64,000 nt of DNA, taken from assembly GCA_965199185.1 (NCBI GenBank), contig CBDAQW010000013.1, forward strand, positions 62,001 to 126,000. The letters are read 5' to 3'. Shown here in pieces: positions 42,513 through 50,706 of the stretch. Below the pieces are notes generated by a model. The model did not search any database, had not been told where the DNA came from, and saw only the letters and a list, made by a program, of their open reading frames with translations. The position numbers were made by a program, and so were the translations under genes. Positions within the stretch are counted from its first letter, which is position 1, and every line of letters begins with the position of its first letter. This DNA comes from Endozoicomonas sp965199185 (GTDB taxonomy: Bacteria > Pseudomonadota > Gammaproteobacteria > Pseudomonadales > Endozoicomonadaceae).

Positions 42513-43688
42513 ATGACTCACTCTGTAGAGGCAGAGACTGGCTGGCCTATCTGGCGTCAGGTATTAATGGGCGGACAAATGCTGTTTGTTGCCTTTGGTG
42601 CATTAGTTCTTGTGCCTATTCTTACCGGATTAGATCCAAACGTTGCATTTTTTACCGCCGGTGTTGGCACTCTTATTTTCCAGCTACTGACCAAACGACA
42701 GGTTCCTGTCTTTCTCGCTTCTTCCTTTGCCTTTATTGCTCCCATTTCTTTTAGTATTCAATCCTGGGGAATTGCTGCCACTATGGGAGGCCTGATGGCG
42801 GCCGGTCTTTTTTATGTGGTTCTCAGCGCTGTGGTTCGCCTGCGTGGTACCGGCTTTCTTTATCGGGTATTTCCTCCGGTGGTAGTAGGTCCTGTCATTA
42901 TGGTGATTGGCCTTGGTCTGGCTCCGGTTGCTGTCGGCATGGCCACATCTCCGGTGGAGGGTGTACTGTCTGCCGATCAGGCTTTGATTCTGGCAGGCAT
43001 CTCCCTGATCACTACGTTACTGGTAGCCACTATGGCGGGCGGAATTCTAAAGCTGATTCCGATCCTGGCAGGCATCACAGCAGGCTATATGGTTGCACTG
43101 GTTATGGGCGTGGTTGATTTTACGGCATTGTCTGAGCGTGCCTGGTTTGCAATTCCCAACTTTACCACACCGGAATTTAACTGGAGTGCAGTGCTGTATA
43201 TGATTCCGGTGGCTATTGCACCTGCAATTGAACATATTGGAGACATGCTGGCAATCAGCTCAGTCACTGGCAAAAAGTATCTGGAAAAACCCGGCTTGCA
43301 CAAAACCTTATTAGGGGATGGCCTGGCAACCACCACTGCCGGATTATTGGGCGGCCCACCTAATACGACGTATTCCGAAGTCACGGGGGCAGTAATGCTC
43401 ACCAAAGCTTTTAATCCGGTTATTATGACCTGGGCAGCGTTTATTGCGATTGCCGTTGCTTTTGTTGGTAAAGTGGGCGGATTTCTTGCCACTATTCCAA
43501 CACCAGTGATGGGGGGTATTATGATTTTGTTGTTTGGTTCCATTGCTGTTGTCGGTTTGAATACGCTGATTAAATCTCAGGTGGATCTTGGCAAGCCGCG
43601 CAATCTGGTCATAGTTTCTATAGTACTGGTGTTTGGTATTGGTGATTTTGCCCTATCGATGGGTCAGGGCAATCTCATTTGGCACTAA
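42513..43688 (+). CDS. uraA: Uracil permease UraA, C-terminus replaced by ISAs1-type insertion
   Basis: This NCS2-family H+/uracil symporter is intact to residue 384. Visible are the family motifs PVFLASSFAFIAP (TM3 region), EHIGDMLAIS (catalytic Glu, TM8), LLGDGLATTTAGLLGG and PTPVMGGI. The IS begins at 43665, directly after SMG; the last seven codons (QGNLIWH) and the stop come from the IS. The missing 37 residues lie at 44919-45032, and the restored protein would be 421 residues against 429 in E. coli. Loss of the final membrane segment probably impairs transport. Confidence 0.88.
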   Translation: MTHSVEAETGWPIWRQVLMGGQMLFVAFGALVLVPILTGLDPNVAFFTAGVGTLIFQLLTKRQVPVFLASSFAFIAPISFSIQSWGIAATMGGLMAAGLFYVVLSAVVRLRGTGFLYRVFPPVVVGPVIMVIGLGLAPVAVGMATSPVEGVLSADQALILAGISLITTLLVATMAGGILKLIPILAGITAGYMVALVMGVVDFTALSERAWFAIPNFTTPEFNWSAVLYMIPVAIAPAIEHIGDMLAISSVTGKKYLEKPGLHKTLLGDGLATTTAGLLGGPPNTTYSEVTGAVMLTKAFNPVIMTWAAFIAIAVAFVGKVGGFLATIPTPVMGGIMILLFGSIAVVGLNTLIKSQVDLGKPRNLVIVSIVLVFGIGDFALSMGQGNLIWH

Positions 43689-44908
43689 CATACTTTGCCC
43701 TGTGACATTAAAACAACTCAAAAGGTATGGCATTCTCCACCCTAAGACTAAGGATGCCATATATGACCCTCTTGGATGCATTTTCCGAACTGACTGAAAT
43801 TCGTGCTGATAATCATCGTTATCCTCTGCCAAACCTTGTTTTCATAGCTGTTTGCATGATCACTTGTGGGCGCTGAAGACTGGAAGATGGTCTCAGAACT
43901 TGCCAAGAAAAAGAAATCCTGGCTAAAGCTTCATATCCCTCTTCCTCATGGCGTCCCATCTCATCACACATTTATTCGAGTTTTTGAACGACTTGATCCA
44001 GATGAGTTTTCGCCAATGTTTTATAACCTGGGTTAAACAAATTGCTGAGCGTACTCATGGTGAAGTCATCGCTATTGATGGAAAAACACTGCGTCCGCTC
44101 ATACGATAAAGGTGATAACAAGGCCGCTATCCATATGGTCAACGCATGGGCCAGCCAGACAGGTATGGTACTTGGGCAACTTAAGACAGCAGCCAAGTCT
44201 AATGAGATAACCGCTATTCCAGCACTTCTCGATATGCTAGAGATCAGCGGGTGCATTGTCAGCACTGACGCTATGGGCTGCCAAAGAGCGATCGCTGAAA
44301 AAATCAGAGATAAAAATGCGCACTACCTGCTGGCTGTAAAAGGAAACCAGCCGCACCTACACGATGATATCAAGCTTTATCTTGATGATCTGGCGGACAA
44401 AGGAAAAGCTATCTGAAAGCGCAAGTTTTCATGAAACGATAGAAAAAGGTCATGGACGAATAGAAATACGTCGCTGTTGGACAAGTACTGATATTCATTG
44501 GCTTGTCCAGCGTGAAGACTGGAAAGATCTCGCTATGATAGGGGTTGTTGAAGGTGAGCGTCATGAAGTTGATCAGGTGAGTATTGAGCGTCGATATTTT
44601 ATTTCTAGCCTAACCACAGGTGCCAAGCACTTCATGAATTCAGTGCGATCTCATTGGTCGGTGGAGAACAATCTGCACTGGGTACTCGACATTGGCTTTA
44701 GAGAAGGACGAGTGTCGTATTAGAAAAGGCTTTGGCCCAGAGAATATGGCGATATTCAGACAAATAGCTCTAAACTTGCTGAAGCAGGAGACTACCTTAA
44801 AGCTTGGCATCAAGAACAAGCGCATCATGGCGGCAGCGGATGACGAATACAGAACACTGCTGCTTCAAGGAATTATTTGAAAAGTTAGTGCTAAATGAGA
44901 TCGCCCTG
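43665..44908 (+). mobile_element. ISAs1-family insertion sequence, 1244 bp, 10-bp target duplication, in uraA
   Basis: The terminal inverted repeats begin CAGGGC(A/G)ATCTCATTT(G/A)GCAC (43665-43685; complement at 44888-44908), 19 of 21 matching. ATCGATGGGT is directly repeated outside both ends (43655-43664 and 44909-44918). The size and 10-bp duplication fit ISAs1 elements. The transposase inside is broken by several frameshifts. Confidence 0.88.
43763..44880 (+). pseudogene. ISAs1-family (H-repeat-associated type) transposase, multiple frameshifts
   Basis: Pieces in different frames add up to an ISAs1 transposase. MTLLDAFSELTEIR and YPLPNLVFIAVCMITCG form the N-terminal associated domain. 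IAIDGKTLR and VSTDAMGCQ contain catalytic Asp residues, followed by HYLLAVKGNQPHLHDDI, VENNLHWVLDIGF with the catalytic Glu, and DECRIRKGFGPENMAIFRQIALNLL. At least four one-base shifts interrupt the gene (near 43870, 44100, 44410 and 44710). No intact product is possible without them. Confidence 0.85.
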
Positions 44909-44918
44909 ATCGATGGGT

Positions 44919-45032
44919 GGGTTCACCTTGAAGGGCGTAAGTCTTTGTGCGCTGACGGCAGTTATTCTGAATCTGTTATTGCCGCATCAGGATGGCGAAG
45001 ATCGTTATCAGTCGAAGGAATTGGAAGTATGA
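44919..45032 (+). pseudogene. uraA: Displaced 3' end of uraA
   Basis: Directly after the second ATCGATGGGT, the uraA frame resumes as GFTLKGVSLCALTAVILNLLLP and ends at a TGA at 45030-45032. This matches the last membrane helix of E. coli UraA (GGFSLAGISLCGIVAVLLNLIL). It confirms the insertion point and shows the host gene has not decayed further. Confidence 0.88.
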
Positions 45033-45083
45033 TAAGGATTTTGGGGCTTCGCCCTTGTCGGGATCTGCTTCGCGGATCTCGAT

Positions 45084-45479
45084 CTAAGAAGCGGAGGGAA
45101 GGTGATCGCTTGAAGGCCTTCCTGTTGAATAATCGCCTTCCATAAGTAGTGTTTCCACTTCGTGAATATCCTGACTGATCCTCAGAAAATGCGTCATGCC
45201 ACTCAGTTCCAACAGAGCGGCAATAGGTCTGGAAAACACTGGCACATTGATAGAGAATACAGGTGCGGCAGTCTTCGCTGACAATTTAACAATACCCGCA
45301 ACCCTTCACTGCTGATGCTGGTGAGCATACTGCAATCGAATACCAAGGTGACGATGCCCATTTTCGGTCGAGATATCGATTGATTTCTGAAGAATAACGG
45401 CCGTATTGGCATTGACTTCGCCATGTAGCTCCAACAGCGTGTAGTTAAAATGATCTTCGAGATTGATCGTTAGAGCCAT
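45084..45479 (-). pseudogene. STAS-domain anti-sigma factor antagonist, frameshifted
   Basis: The start at 45479 has an ideal AAGGAG site and reads MALTINLEDHFNYTLLELHGEVNANTAV..QKSID. A frame change then gives IVTLVFDCSMLTSISSEGLRVLLN, the STAS core around the phosphorylatable serine. A second change gives KTAAPVFSINVPVFSRPIAALLELSG. Together they make a normal STAS protein of the RsbV/SpoIIAA type, broken twice. The upstream 290 bp to the enolase gene shows no intact gene. Confidence 0.75.
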
Positions 45480-45767
45480 GATACGTCTCCTTCATACAGC
45501 GGCCTGCTTCAGCTCTGACAGTGATACGATTGGTTGGAAACATACTAAAGCGCTGACCGGCGGCTTTGCATAACAGCGCCGACAGAGATTCTGACATCGC
45601 CCTTTTTTGTCTATCAACTCATTTCCTTATGCTCGTTTTCTGGGGTCATGTTTGCCGGTTCACTTCTATAGTTAACCCACCTGTAACAGAGCAGAAGATA
45701 CAGCCCGAATATTGTGAATGAGCACTATCAGTGGTGCTGTATTTTCAAAGCTAAGAGGAGCGCTCCT

Positions 45768-47066
45768 GTGGATTTCGAAGTGGAAAGCCTTATTGCGCGT
45801 GAGATTCTGGATTCCCGTGGTAACCCAACTATTGAATTAGAATGCGTACTGGATTGTGGTGTGCTCGCCCGTGCCGGTGTGCCGTCGGGTGCCAGTACCG
45901 GTTCGAGAGAAGCGGTTGAACTGCGCGATGACGATATGGATCGCTACGGTGGCAAAGGTGTCCGCAAAGCCATCGATTCAGTAACCAACGAGATTGCCGG
46001 TGCACTCTTTGGCATGGACGCAAGAGATCAGGCAGACATTGATTATCAGATGCTGGAACTGGACGGCACGCCGGATAAATCAAGACTTGGAGCCAATGCC
46101 ATTCTTGGGGTATCTCTGGCGGTTTGCAAAGCCGCTGCCTCGGCACTTGAGTTGCCACTGTACCGTTATATTGGTGGTCTGGGAGCGACGATATTACCGG
46201 TTCCATGCATGAATGTGCTTAATGGTGGCGCTCATGCCCGATGGCAGGGGGCGGATTTTCAGGAATATATGATTGCCCCCTATGGCGCTGGGTCTTTCGG
46301 TGAATCTTTACGCTGGGGCAGCGAGATTTATCAGGCGCTCAGGTCGGTCTTACTGGACGAAAATCATCATATCGGTGTGGGCGATGAAGGTGGCTTTGCT
46401 CCGACAGTGACGTCTAATCGGGAACCCTTAGAGCTGATTGTCCGAAGTATTGAGAAAGCAGGTTTAAGGCCCGGACGTGATGTGGGTATCTGTCTCGACC
46501 CGGCATCCACTGAGTTCTATCGAGATGAGCAATATCACCTAAAAACGGAAGACAAATCCCTTTCCAGCGCCGAAATGGTGGCTTATTACTCAGAGTTAAC
46601 CAAAAATTTCCCCGTTTGCTTAATCGAAGATGGTCTGGCAGAAGACGACTGGAACGGCTGGACAGAACTCAACAAACAGCTGGGAGAAAAAACAGAGTTG
46701 GTGGGGGATGATTTGTTTGTCACTAATGTGGAGTACATCGCCAGGGGCATGGAAATGGATTGCGCTAATTCAGCGCTGATTAAACTCAACCAGATTGGCA
46801 CGTTGACTGAAACCATTGATGCTGTCCAACTCTGTCATCAGTTTGGTTGGGGGGCCTTTGTTTCCCACCGCAGCGGTGAAACCGCCGATACGTTTATTGC
46901 TGACTTAAGTGTTGGGCTGGCAACAGGTCATTTGAAAACCGGTGCGCCATGTCGTGGCGAAAGAATCGAAAAATATAACCAACTTCTGAGAATTGAAGAA
47001 GAACTTGGTGACATGGCAGACTTTTCCGGTCAGGACGGATTTATTCGTTCGGCGGGTGAAAGTTAG
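45768..47066 (+). CDS. eno: Enolase (divergent paralog type)
   Basis: The 432-residue protein converts 2-phosphoglycerate to phosphoenolpyruvate. All catalytic elements are present: the SGASTGSREAVELRD loop, His in NGGAHA, FQEYM, VGDEGG, metal ligands in CLDPAS, LIEDGL and VGDDLF, the base lysine in IKLNQIG, SHRSGE and LKTG. It departs from the standard bacterial type in places (GGAHARWQGADFQEYMIAP). The GTG at 45768 follows AGGAG by 7 bp and gives the normal length; a longer frame from 45714 is unlikely. It is isolated from pyrG, the usual neighbour, so it may be a second enolase. Confidence 0.9.
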   Translation: MDFEVESLIAREILDSRGNPTIELECVLDCGVLARAGVPSGASTGSREAVELRDDDMDRYGGKGVRKAIDSVTNEIAGALFGMDARDQADIDYQMLELDGTPDKSRLGANAILGVSLAVCKAAASALELPLYRYIGGLGATILPVPCMNVLNGGAHARWQGADFQEYMIAPYGAGSFGESLRWGSEIYQALRSVLLDENHHIGVGDEGGFAPTVTSNREPLELIVRSIEKAGLRPGRDVGICLDPASTEFYRDEQYHLKTEDKSLSSAEMVAYYSELTKNFPVCLIEDGLAEDDWNGWTELNKQLGEKTELVGDDLFVTNVEYIARGMEMDCANSALIKLNQIGTLTETIDAVQLCHQFGWGAFVSHRSGETADTFIADLSVGLATGHLKTGAPCRGERIEKYNQLLRIEEELGDMADFSGQDGFIRSAGES

Positions 47067-47405
47067 TGCTTCTTACCTCTCGGTTATGCACCTATGGCAG
47101 CTGATTATCTAGCATAACCCTCAAGTTGCTGCATACAGGGATGTTGCCATGACCACCATTACTCGAGCCGGGATACTGATCAAAGCAAGGATATCGCTTC
47201 AGATTATCATGACGCTGATTAGCTTTCTTGGCTTCAATCAAGCAGTACTGGTGATGCGTTACCGTAGCGGTATTTGCCTCAACTATTTTGAAAACTCTAT
47301 GGTGGATAATGGACAGGCTATCCATCAGCGACTTTTTCTAAGGTATCCGCAAGATAAGGATGCCACCCTTTGATCAATGAAATAATAAAAGAAGGAGTGG
47401 TGAAT
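47067..47405. other. Region without a recognised gene
   Basis: Short open frames exist on both strands (for example 47149-47373 plus and 47325-47092 minus), but neither has a ribosome site or recognisable similarity. I see no terminator after eno. The segment ends in the strong GAAGGAG site of the leader ORF. Confidence 0.3.
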
Positions 47406-47462
47406 ATGCTTGGTTATTTGAGTCAGTTTTATCAGCACCCAGATCAATGCGTCTGGTGGTAA
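47406..47462 (+). CDS. 18-codon leader ORF upstream of the Ser-rich orphan
   Basis: A GAAGGAG site lies 8 bp before an ATG encoding MLGYLSQFYQHPDQCVWW and a TAA. The next gene's ATG follows one base after that TAA and has no ribosome site of its own, so its translation may depend on reading this short peptide. Alternatively the two frames belong to one gene interrupted by a shift. Confidence 0.45.
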   Translation: MLGYLSQFYQHPDQCVWW

Positions 47463-47463
47463 T

Positions 47464-48081
47464 ATGCCAGCCAGACAGGTTGAGAACAAAATGTATCATG
47501 CAGGCTGTTATGTTCTCGACGCTACGACCAGGGCCGTTACAGCTGCTGGTAGGAAAGTATTTGCTTTCATTGCAGGAAACTCGCAAAGCGTTTTTACCGG
47601 GCATACCGACACAAAACCAATGTCGTCTTCAGTGGCTTTGGTCAGGCAGCGTGATGTCCGTGAACTGGTGTTGGTCAGACCCAAGATGCTTGTGTCAACA
47701 CAGCCGGTTGAAAATAACTCTGCCGATTCAGATACCGATGACAGTGGCATCGCAACTCAGGATGGCATCACTGATACAGAAACGCTTTCTTTGAGTGTTA
47801 CATCCTCTGATTCAAGCGAGAACTCTTCCAGAAAGAGCAGTGTCTGCTGCTCCACAGGAGCAAGCAGGAAACGCAAGACAAAACAGGCTTCATGCAGAAC
47901 AAAAATAATTGAGAAGGGCAAGAACGGTAAAAAGAGTGATCATCGTCCTATTGCTTTTGGTTCAAGAGTTCCAAGATCAATTGATATCGCAGGTCTGACA
48001 AGAGACGAATTTGTTCGTACGTACCTGAATAATATAAGAACCACTTTTCACGATTCATCGCGACGGAAAACATTGCTTTGA
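47464..48081 (+). CDS. Ser/Thr/Asp-rich, C-terminally basic orphan protein
   Basis: The 205-residue protein has no signal peptide. A middle segment (about 80-130) is rich in Ser, Thr and Asp (ending SLSVTSSDSSENSSRKSS). It is followed by basic clusters (RKRKTK at about 138; KGKNGKKSDHR) resembling eukaryotic nuclear localisation signals, and a final helical part with LTRDEFVRTYLNNIRTTF. No family is recognised. Composition suggests an exported effector or DNA/RNA-binding protein. Its start depends on the leader ORF described above. Confidence 0.5.
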   Translation: MPARQVENKMYHAGCYVLDATTRAVTAAGRKVFAFIAGNSQSVFTGHTDTKPMSSSVALVRQRDVRELVLVRPKMLVSTQPVENNSADSDTDDSGIATQDGITDTETLSLSVTSSDSSENSSRKSSVCCSTGASRKRKTKQASCRTKIIEKGKNGKKSDHRPIAFGSRVPRSIDIAGLTRDEFVRTYLNNIRTTFHDSSRRKTLL

Positions 48082-48163
48082 ATAGTGCTTATCCATTTAA
48101 TGCGGCCTGCTTGTCAGGCTGTTTTTTTCAGGTACAATAGCTTCTTTTAAATACTAAATAAAA

Positions 48164-48342
48164 CCCGATGTGTGACTTTTATCTCGTAGGTTGCCAATCC
48201 ATGGCTTATGGGTTCTGTACACTCCCGGTACAGAATGACAGCGAGTAGAGGTTTTGTGCACTCTGCTGTCATCCCGTACAGGGACTGTACGGGATCCAAG
48301 TGGCATGGATAGCCATGTTGAAATTAAAAGTCACACACCGGG
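48164..48342. mobile_element. MITE-like element, 179 bp, 9-bp target duplication
   Basis: The ends CCCGATGTGTGACTTTTA and TAAAAGTCACACACCGGG are inverted repeats (17 of 18). TAAATAAAA is perfectly duplicated outside (48155-48163 and 48343-48351). The interior folds into further stems such as CCCGTACAG...CTGTACGGG, and has no gene. The adjoining gap, 48352-48541, carries the promoter of the next gene but nothing I can name. Confidence 0.85.
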
Positions 48343-48541
48343 TAAATAAAAGAAATAGTCTTTTCAGAGAAGTAGCTATGATGTGAAGTCACGGACTCAG
48401 GAATAAGAGCCCTCTTGAGACTCATTTCATATTGGAGAAGACTCATTTTGTTCTATAGTTTACATGCTGACTATAATAATAGGCGTTCCTGTCATTCATG
48501 GTCAGGAGTGCTTCAGGCTGAACTCTGGGGGAGTGCCCATA

Positions 48542-49321
48542 ATGACTATTCGCCAGCCCGCTGTTGCAGGGATGTTTTATCCCGACTCTGCCAATACCCT
48601 TCACTCATCCATTGTCGACATGCTCGACGACTCTCAGGAACATGATTTATCCCCCAAAGTGTTGGTGGTGCCTCATGCCGGATATGTTTATTCCGGGCCG
48701 GTTGCCGCCAGTGCTTATCGGTTGCTGAAAGGGATTAACAACAACATCCGCCGGGTGGTTATACTCGGGCCTTCGCACCGTGTACCGCTAGAGGGTATGG
48801 CGCTGCCAGAATGCGATACATTCAAAACACCTCTTGGTAATATTCCTCTGGATGTTGAAGCAATAGACGACTTACAGAGATTCAGTCAAATCCAGACATC
48901 AGATATTCCTCATGCGTCTGAACACAGTCTGGAAGTGCAGTTACCCTTTCTGCAGGCATGTCTGTCTGATTTCAAACTCGTCCCTATCGTCGTCGGTGAT
49001 GCTAGCCCTATGGCCGTGGCTGAAATCGTTGAGCATCTCTGGGGCGGTGATGAAACACTGATTATTATCAGCACCGACCTGAGCCATTATCATAATTATG
49101 AAGAAGCCAGCTACCGGGATAATCTCACTGTAAAAGCCATTGAACAGCTCAGTAATAATCTCACCGGTGGACAAGCCTGCGGCTGTCGTCCATTAAATGG
49201 CATGATGACGGTAGCACAGCGTCGTGGGATGGAAGTTATCACACTGGATGTTCGCAATTCCGGTGATACGGCCGGCGATAAGAAGCGAGTCGTAGGTTAT
49301 GGTTCTTTTGTGATTCAATGA
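48542..49321 (+). CDS. amrB: AmmeMemoRadiSam system protein B (MEMO1 family)
   Basis: The 259-residue MEMO-type protein has RQPAVAGMFYP at the start, VPHAGYVYSGPVAASAYR, LGPSHRVPLEG, STDLSHYHNY and CGCRPLNGMM, covering the metal-binding His/Cys positions of the fold, which is related to extradiol dioxygenases. I chose the ATG at 48542 because the family begins at that point and GGGGAG precedes it; a longer frame starts at 48464. It is followed by the AMMECR1-type gene. In other genomes a radical SAM gene completes the set. Confidence 0.88.
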   Translation: MTIRQPAVAGMFYPDSANTLHSSIVDMLDDSQEHDLSPKVLVVPHAGYVYSGPVAASAYRLLKGINNNIRRVVILGPSHRVPLEGMALPECDTFKTPLGNIPLDVEAIDDLQRFSQIQTSDIPHASEHSLEVQLPFLQACLSDFKLVPIVVGDASPMAVAEIVEHLWGGDETLIIISTDLSHYHNYEEASYRDNLTVKAIEQLSNNLTGGQACGCRPLNGMMTVAQRRGMEVITLDVRNSGDTAGDKKRVVGYGSFVIQ

Positions 49322-49367
49322 GTTGTCAATAGTTTTAAAATATTATCCCGTAAAAAGAGAACCTGTC

Positions 49368-49934
49368 ATGGAATTTGATCTTGGCAACCAGCAGCAAAAG
49401 GAATTGTTGCGCATCGCACGTCAAACTATTACCAGAGCCTGTCTGGAAGGTGCACCGGCTTCAGTAGACACAAACAATCAGCCTGATATTTTTCTGCGGC
49501 AAGCTGCCAGTTTTGTCACTCTGAATAAAGAAGGGAATTTAAGAGGCTGTATTGGTTCTTTGAAAGCACATCGTCCGTTGATAGAAGATGTTGTTCACAA
49601 TGCTTTTGCCAGTGCTTTTCGTGATCCGCGCTTCCCACCTGTCAACGAAAACGAACTCGCACTTCTGAATATTGAGATCTCAATTCTTACTCCGCAGCAA
49701 CCACTGGAAGTTAGCTGCAGAGAAGAACTATTAAATACTCTCAGACCGGATATCGACGGACTTGTCATTAAGGACGGACACCACTCCGCCACCTTTTTAC
49801 CTCAGGTTTGGGGGCAGCTACAGAAACCCGAACAGTTTCTGCAGCACCTGATGCAAAAAGCTGGTCTGCCAGCCGATCACTGGTCAGACCAGATGGAATG
49901 TTATCGATACCAGTGCGTTAAATTGACTGAATAA
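49368..49934 (+). CDS. amrA: AmmeMemoRadiSam system protein A (AMMECR1 family)
   Basis: The 188-residue protein has the AMMECR1 core: FVTLNKEGNLRGCIGSLKAHRPLIEDVVHNAFASAFRDPRFPP (read in parts at about 53-95), then LNIEISILTPQQPL and GLVIKDGHHSATFLPQVW. The ATG at 49368 begins the conserved region. It lies 46 bp after the MEMO gene. The biochemical role is unknown; the pair is a conserved module with a radical SAM partner that is not next to it here. Confidence 0.88.
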   Translation: MEFDLGNQQQKELLRIARQTITRACLEGAPASVDTNNQPDIFLRQAASFVTLNKEGNLRGCIGSLKAHRPLIEDVVHNAFASAFRDPRFPPVNENELALLNIEISILTPQQPLEVSCREELLNTLRPDIDGLVIKDGHHSATFLPQVWGQLQKPEQFLQHLMQKAGLPADHWSDQMECYRYQCVKLTE

Positions 49935-50002
49935 CGCATCAGAAAATGGCCGGAGTTCTCAGACAGCAAGCCTGACTCCCGAGCCATCATTTCAACGTTA
50001 TT

Positions 50003-50575
50003 TTATTTCTCTGCGGAATGTAACAGCGCATTGATTTGGCTTAACAGTCGATCGCTGTGCTGACGAGCATTGTTCTGAACCACTTCCAGATCATTGAGGA
50101 CACCCGGAACATAAACCATTCCGTGAGTGTAAACCGGAGACTTATAGCTCATTCCTGCCAGATAAGCCGTTTGCTGCAATGGCTTCAGCATCTCTTCAAT
50201 AGTGAAATGGTTGTAGCTCAGTGGATCGTAGGACTCTTTCGGGCCACCAATAGTCATCGACACAATGAAGTGCTTGCCCTTCAACTTGTCACCTTCAGGG
50301 CCGTAGGCAAAATTGAAGGTAAATACATCATCAATCCACTTCTTCAACAATGCAGGCACAGAATACCAGTGGAATGGGAATTGAAGAACAATAACATCAG
50401 CGTCTAACAATGCTTTCTGTTCAGTTTCCGGATCAACGTTATAATCCGGATAAAGAGCATCCAGACGGCGTATCTCTAGGCTTTCCAGCCCGGCTTTAAT
50501 CGTATCCAGAATCACTGAGTTAGCGTTCGATTCTTCAAGATTCGGGTGGCCGGAAATGACAACAACCTTGCTCAT
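50003..50575 (-). CDS. NAD(P)H oxidoreductase, flavodoxin-fold (KefF/MdaB-like)
   Basis: The 190-residue protein has the flavodoxin-2 pattern: VVVISGHPNLEESNANSVI at the start, the FMN/FAD contact LQFPFHWYSVPALLKKWIDDVF and a YGPEGDKLKGK loop. Such enzymes reduce quinones or electrophiles by two electrons. The ATG at 50575 is preferred to the GTG at 50581. It diverges from a LysR regulator 131 bp away, a common pairing in which the regulator controls the enzyme gene in response to quinone or electrophile stress. Confidence 0.88.
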   Translation of the reverse strand: MSKVVVISGHPNLEESNANSVILDTIKAGLESLEIRRLDALYPDYNVDPETEQKALLDADVIVLQFPFHWYSVPALLKKWIDDVFTFNFAYGPEGDKLKGKHFIVSMTIGGPKESYDPLSYNHFTIEEMLKPLQQTAYLAGMSYKSPVYTHGMVYVPGVLNDLEVVQNNARQHSDRLLSQINALLHSAEK

Positions 50576-50706
50576 ATTCACTCTACTTAAATGAGTATTC
50601 GTTATAAGTGTATTGTACAGAATCAGAATTCATTGCATTAGTGAAACATTACCTATTAAATTGTTAGCCCTGAACTAACAATGACCATTATGCATCTCAT
50701 TAATCT

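Noticed and set aside
44804..45145. 113-codon plus-strand frame spanning the ISAs1 right end
   Set aside because: It reads the displaced uraA end in the wrong frame; the correct frame matches UraA's last helix.
47092..47325. Minus-strand frame after eno as a transposase remnant
   Set aside because: No transposase motif could be matched; the resemblance was only in composition.
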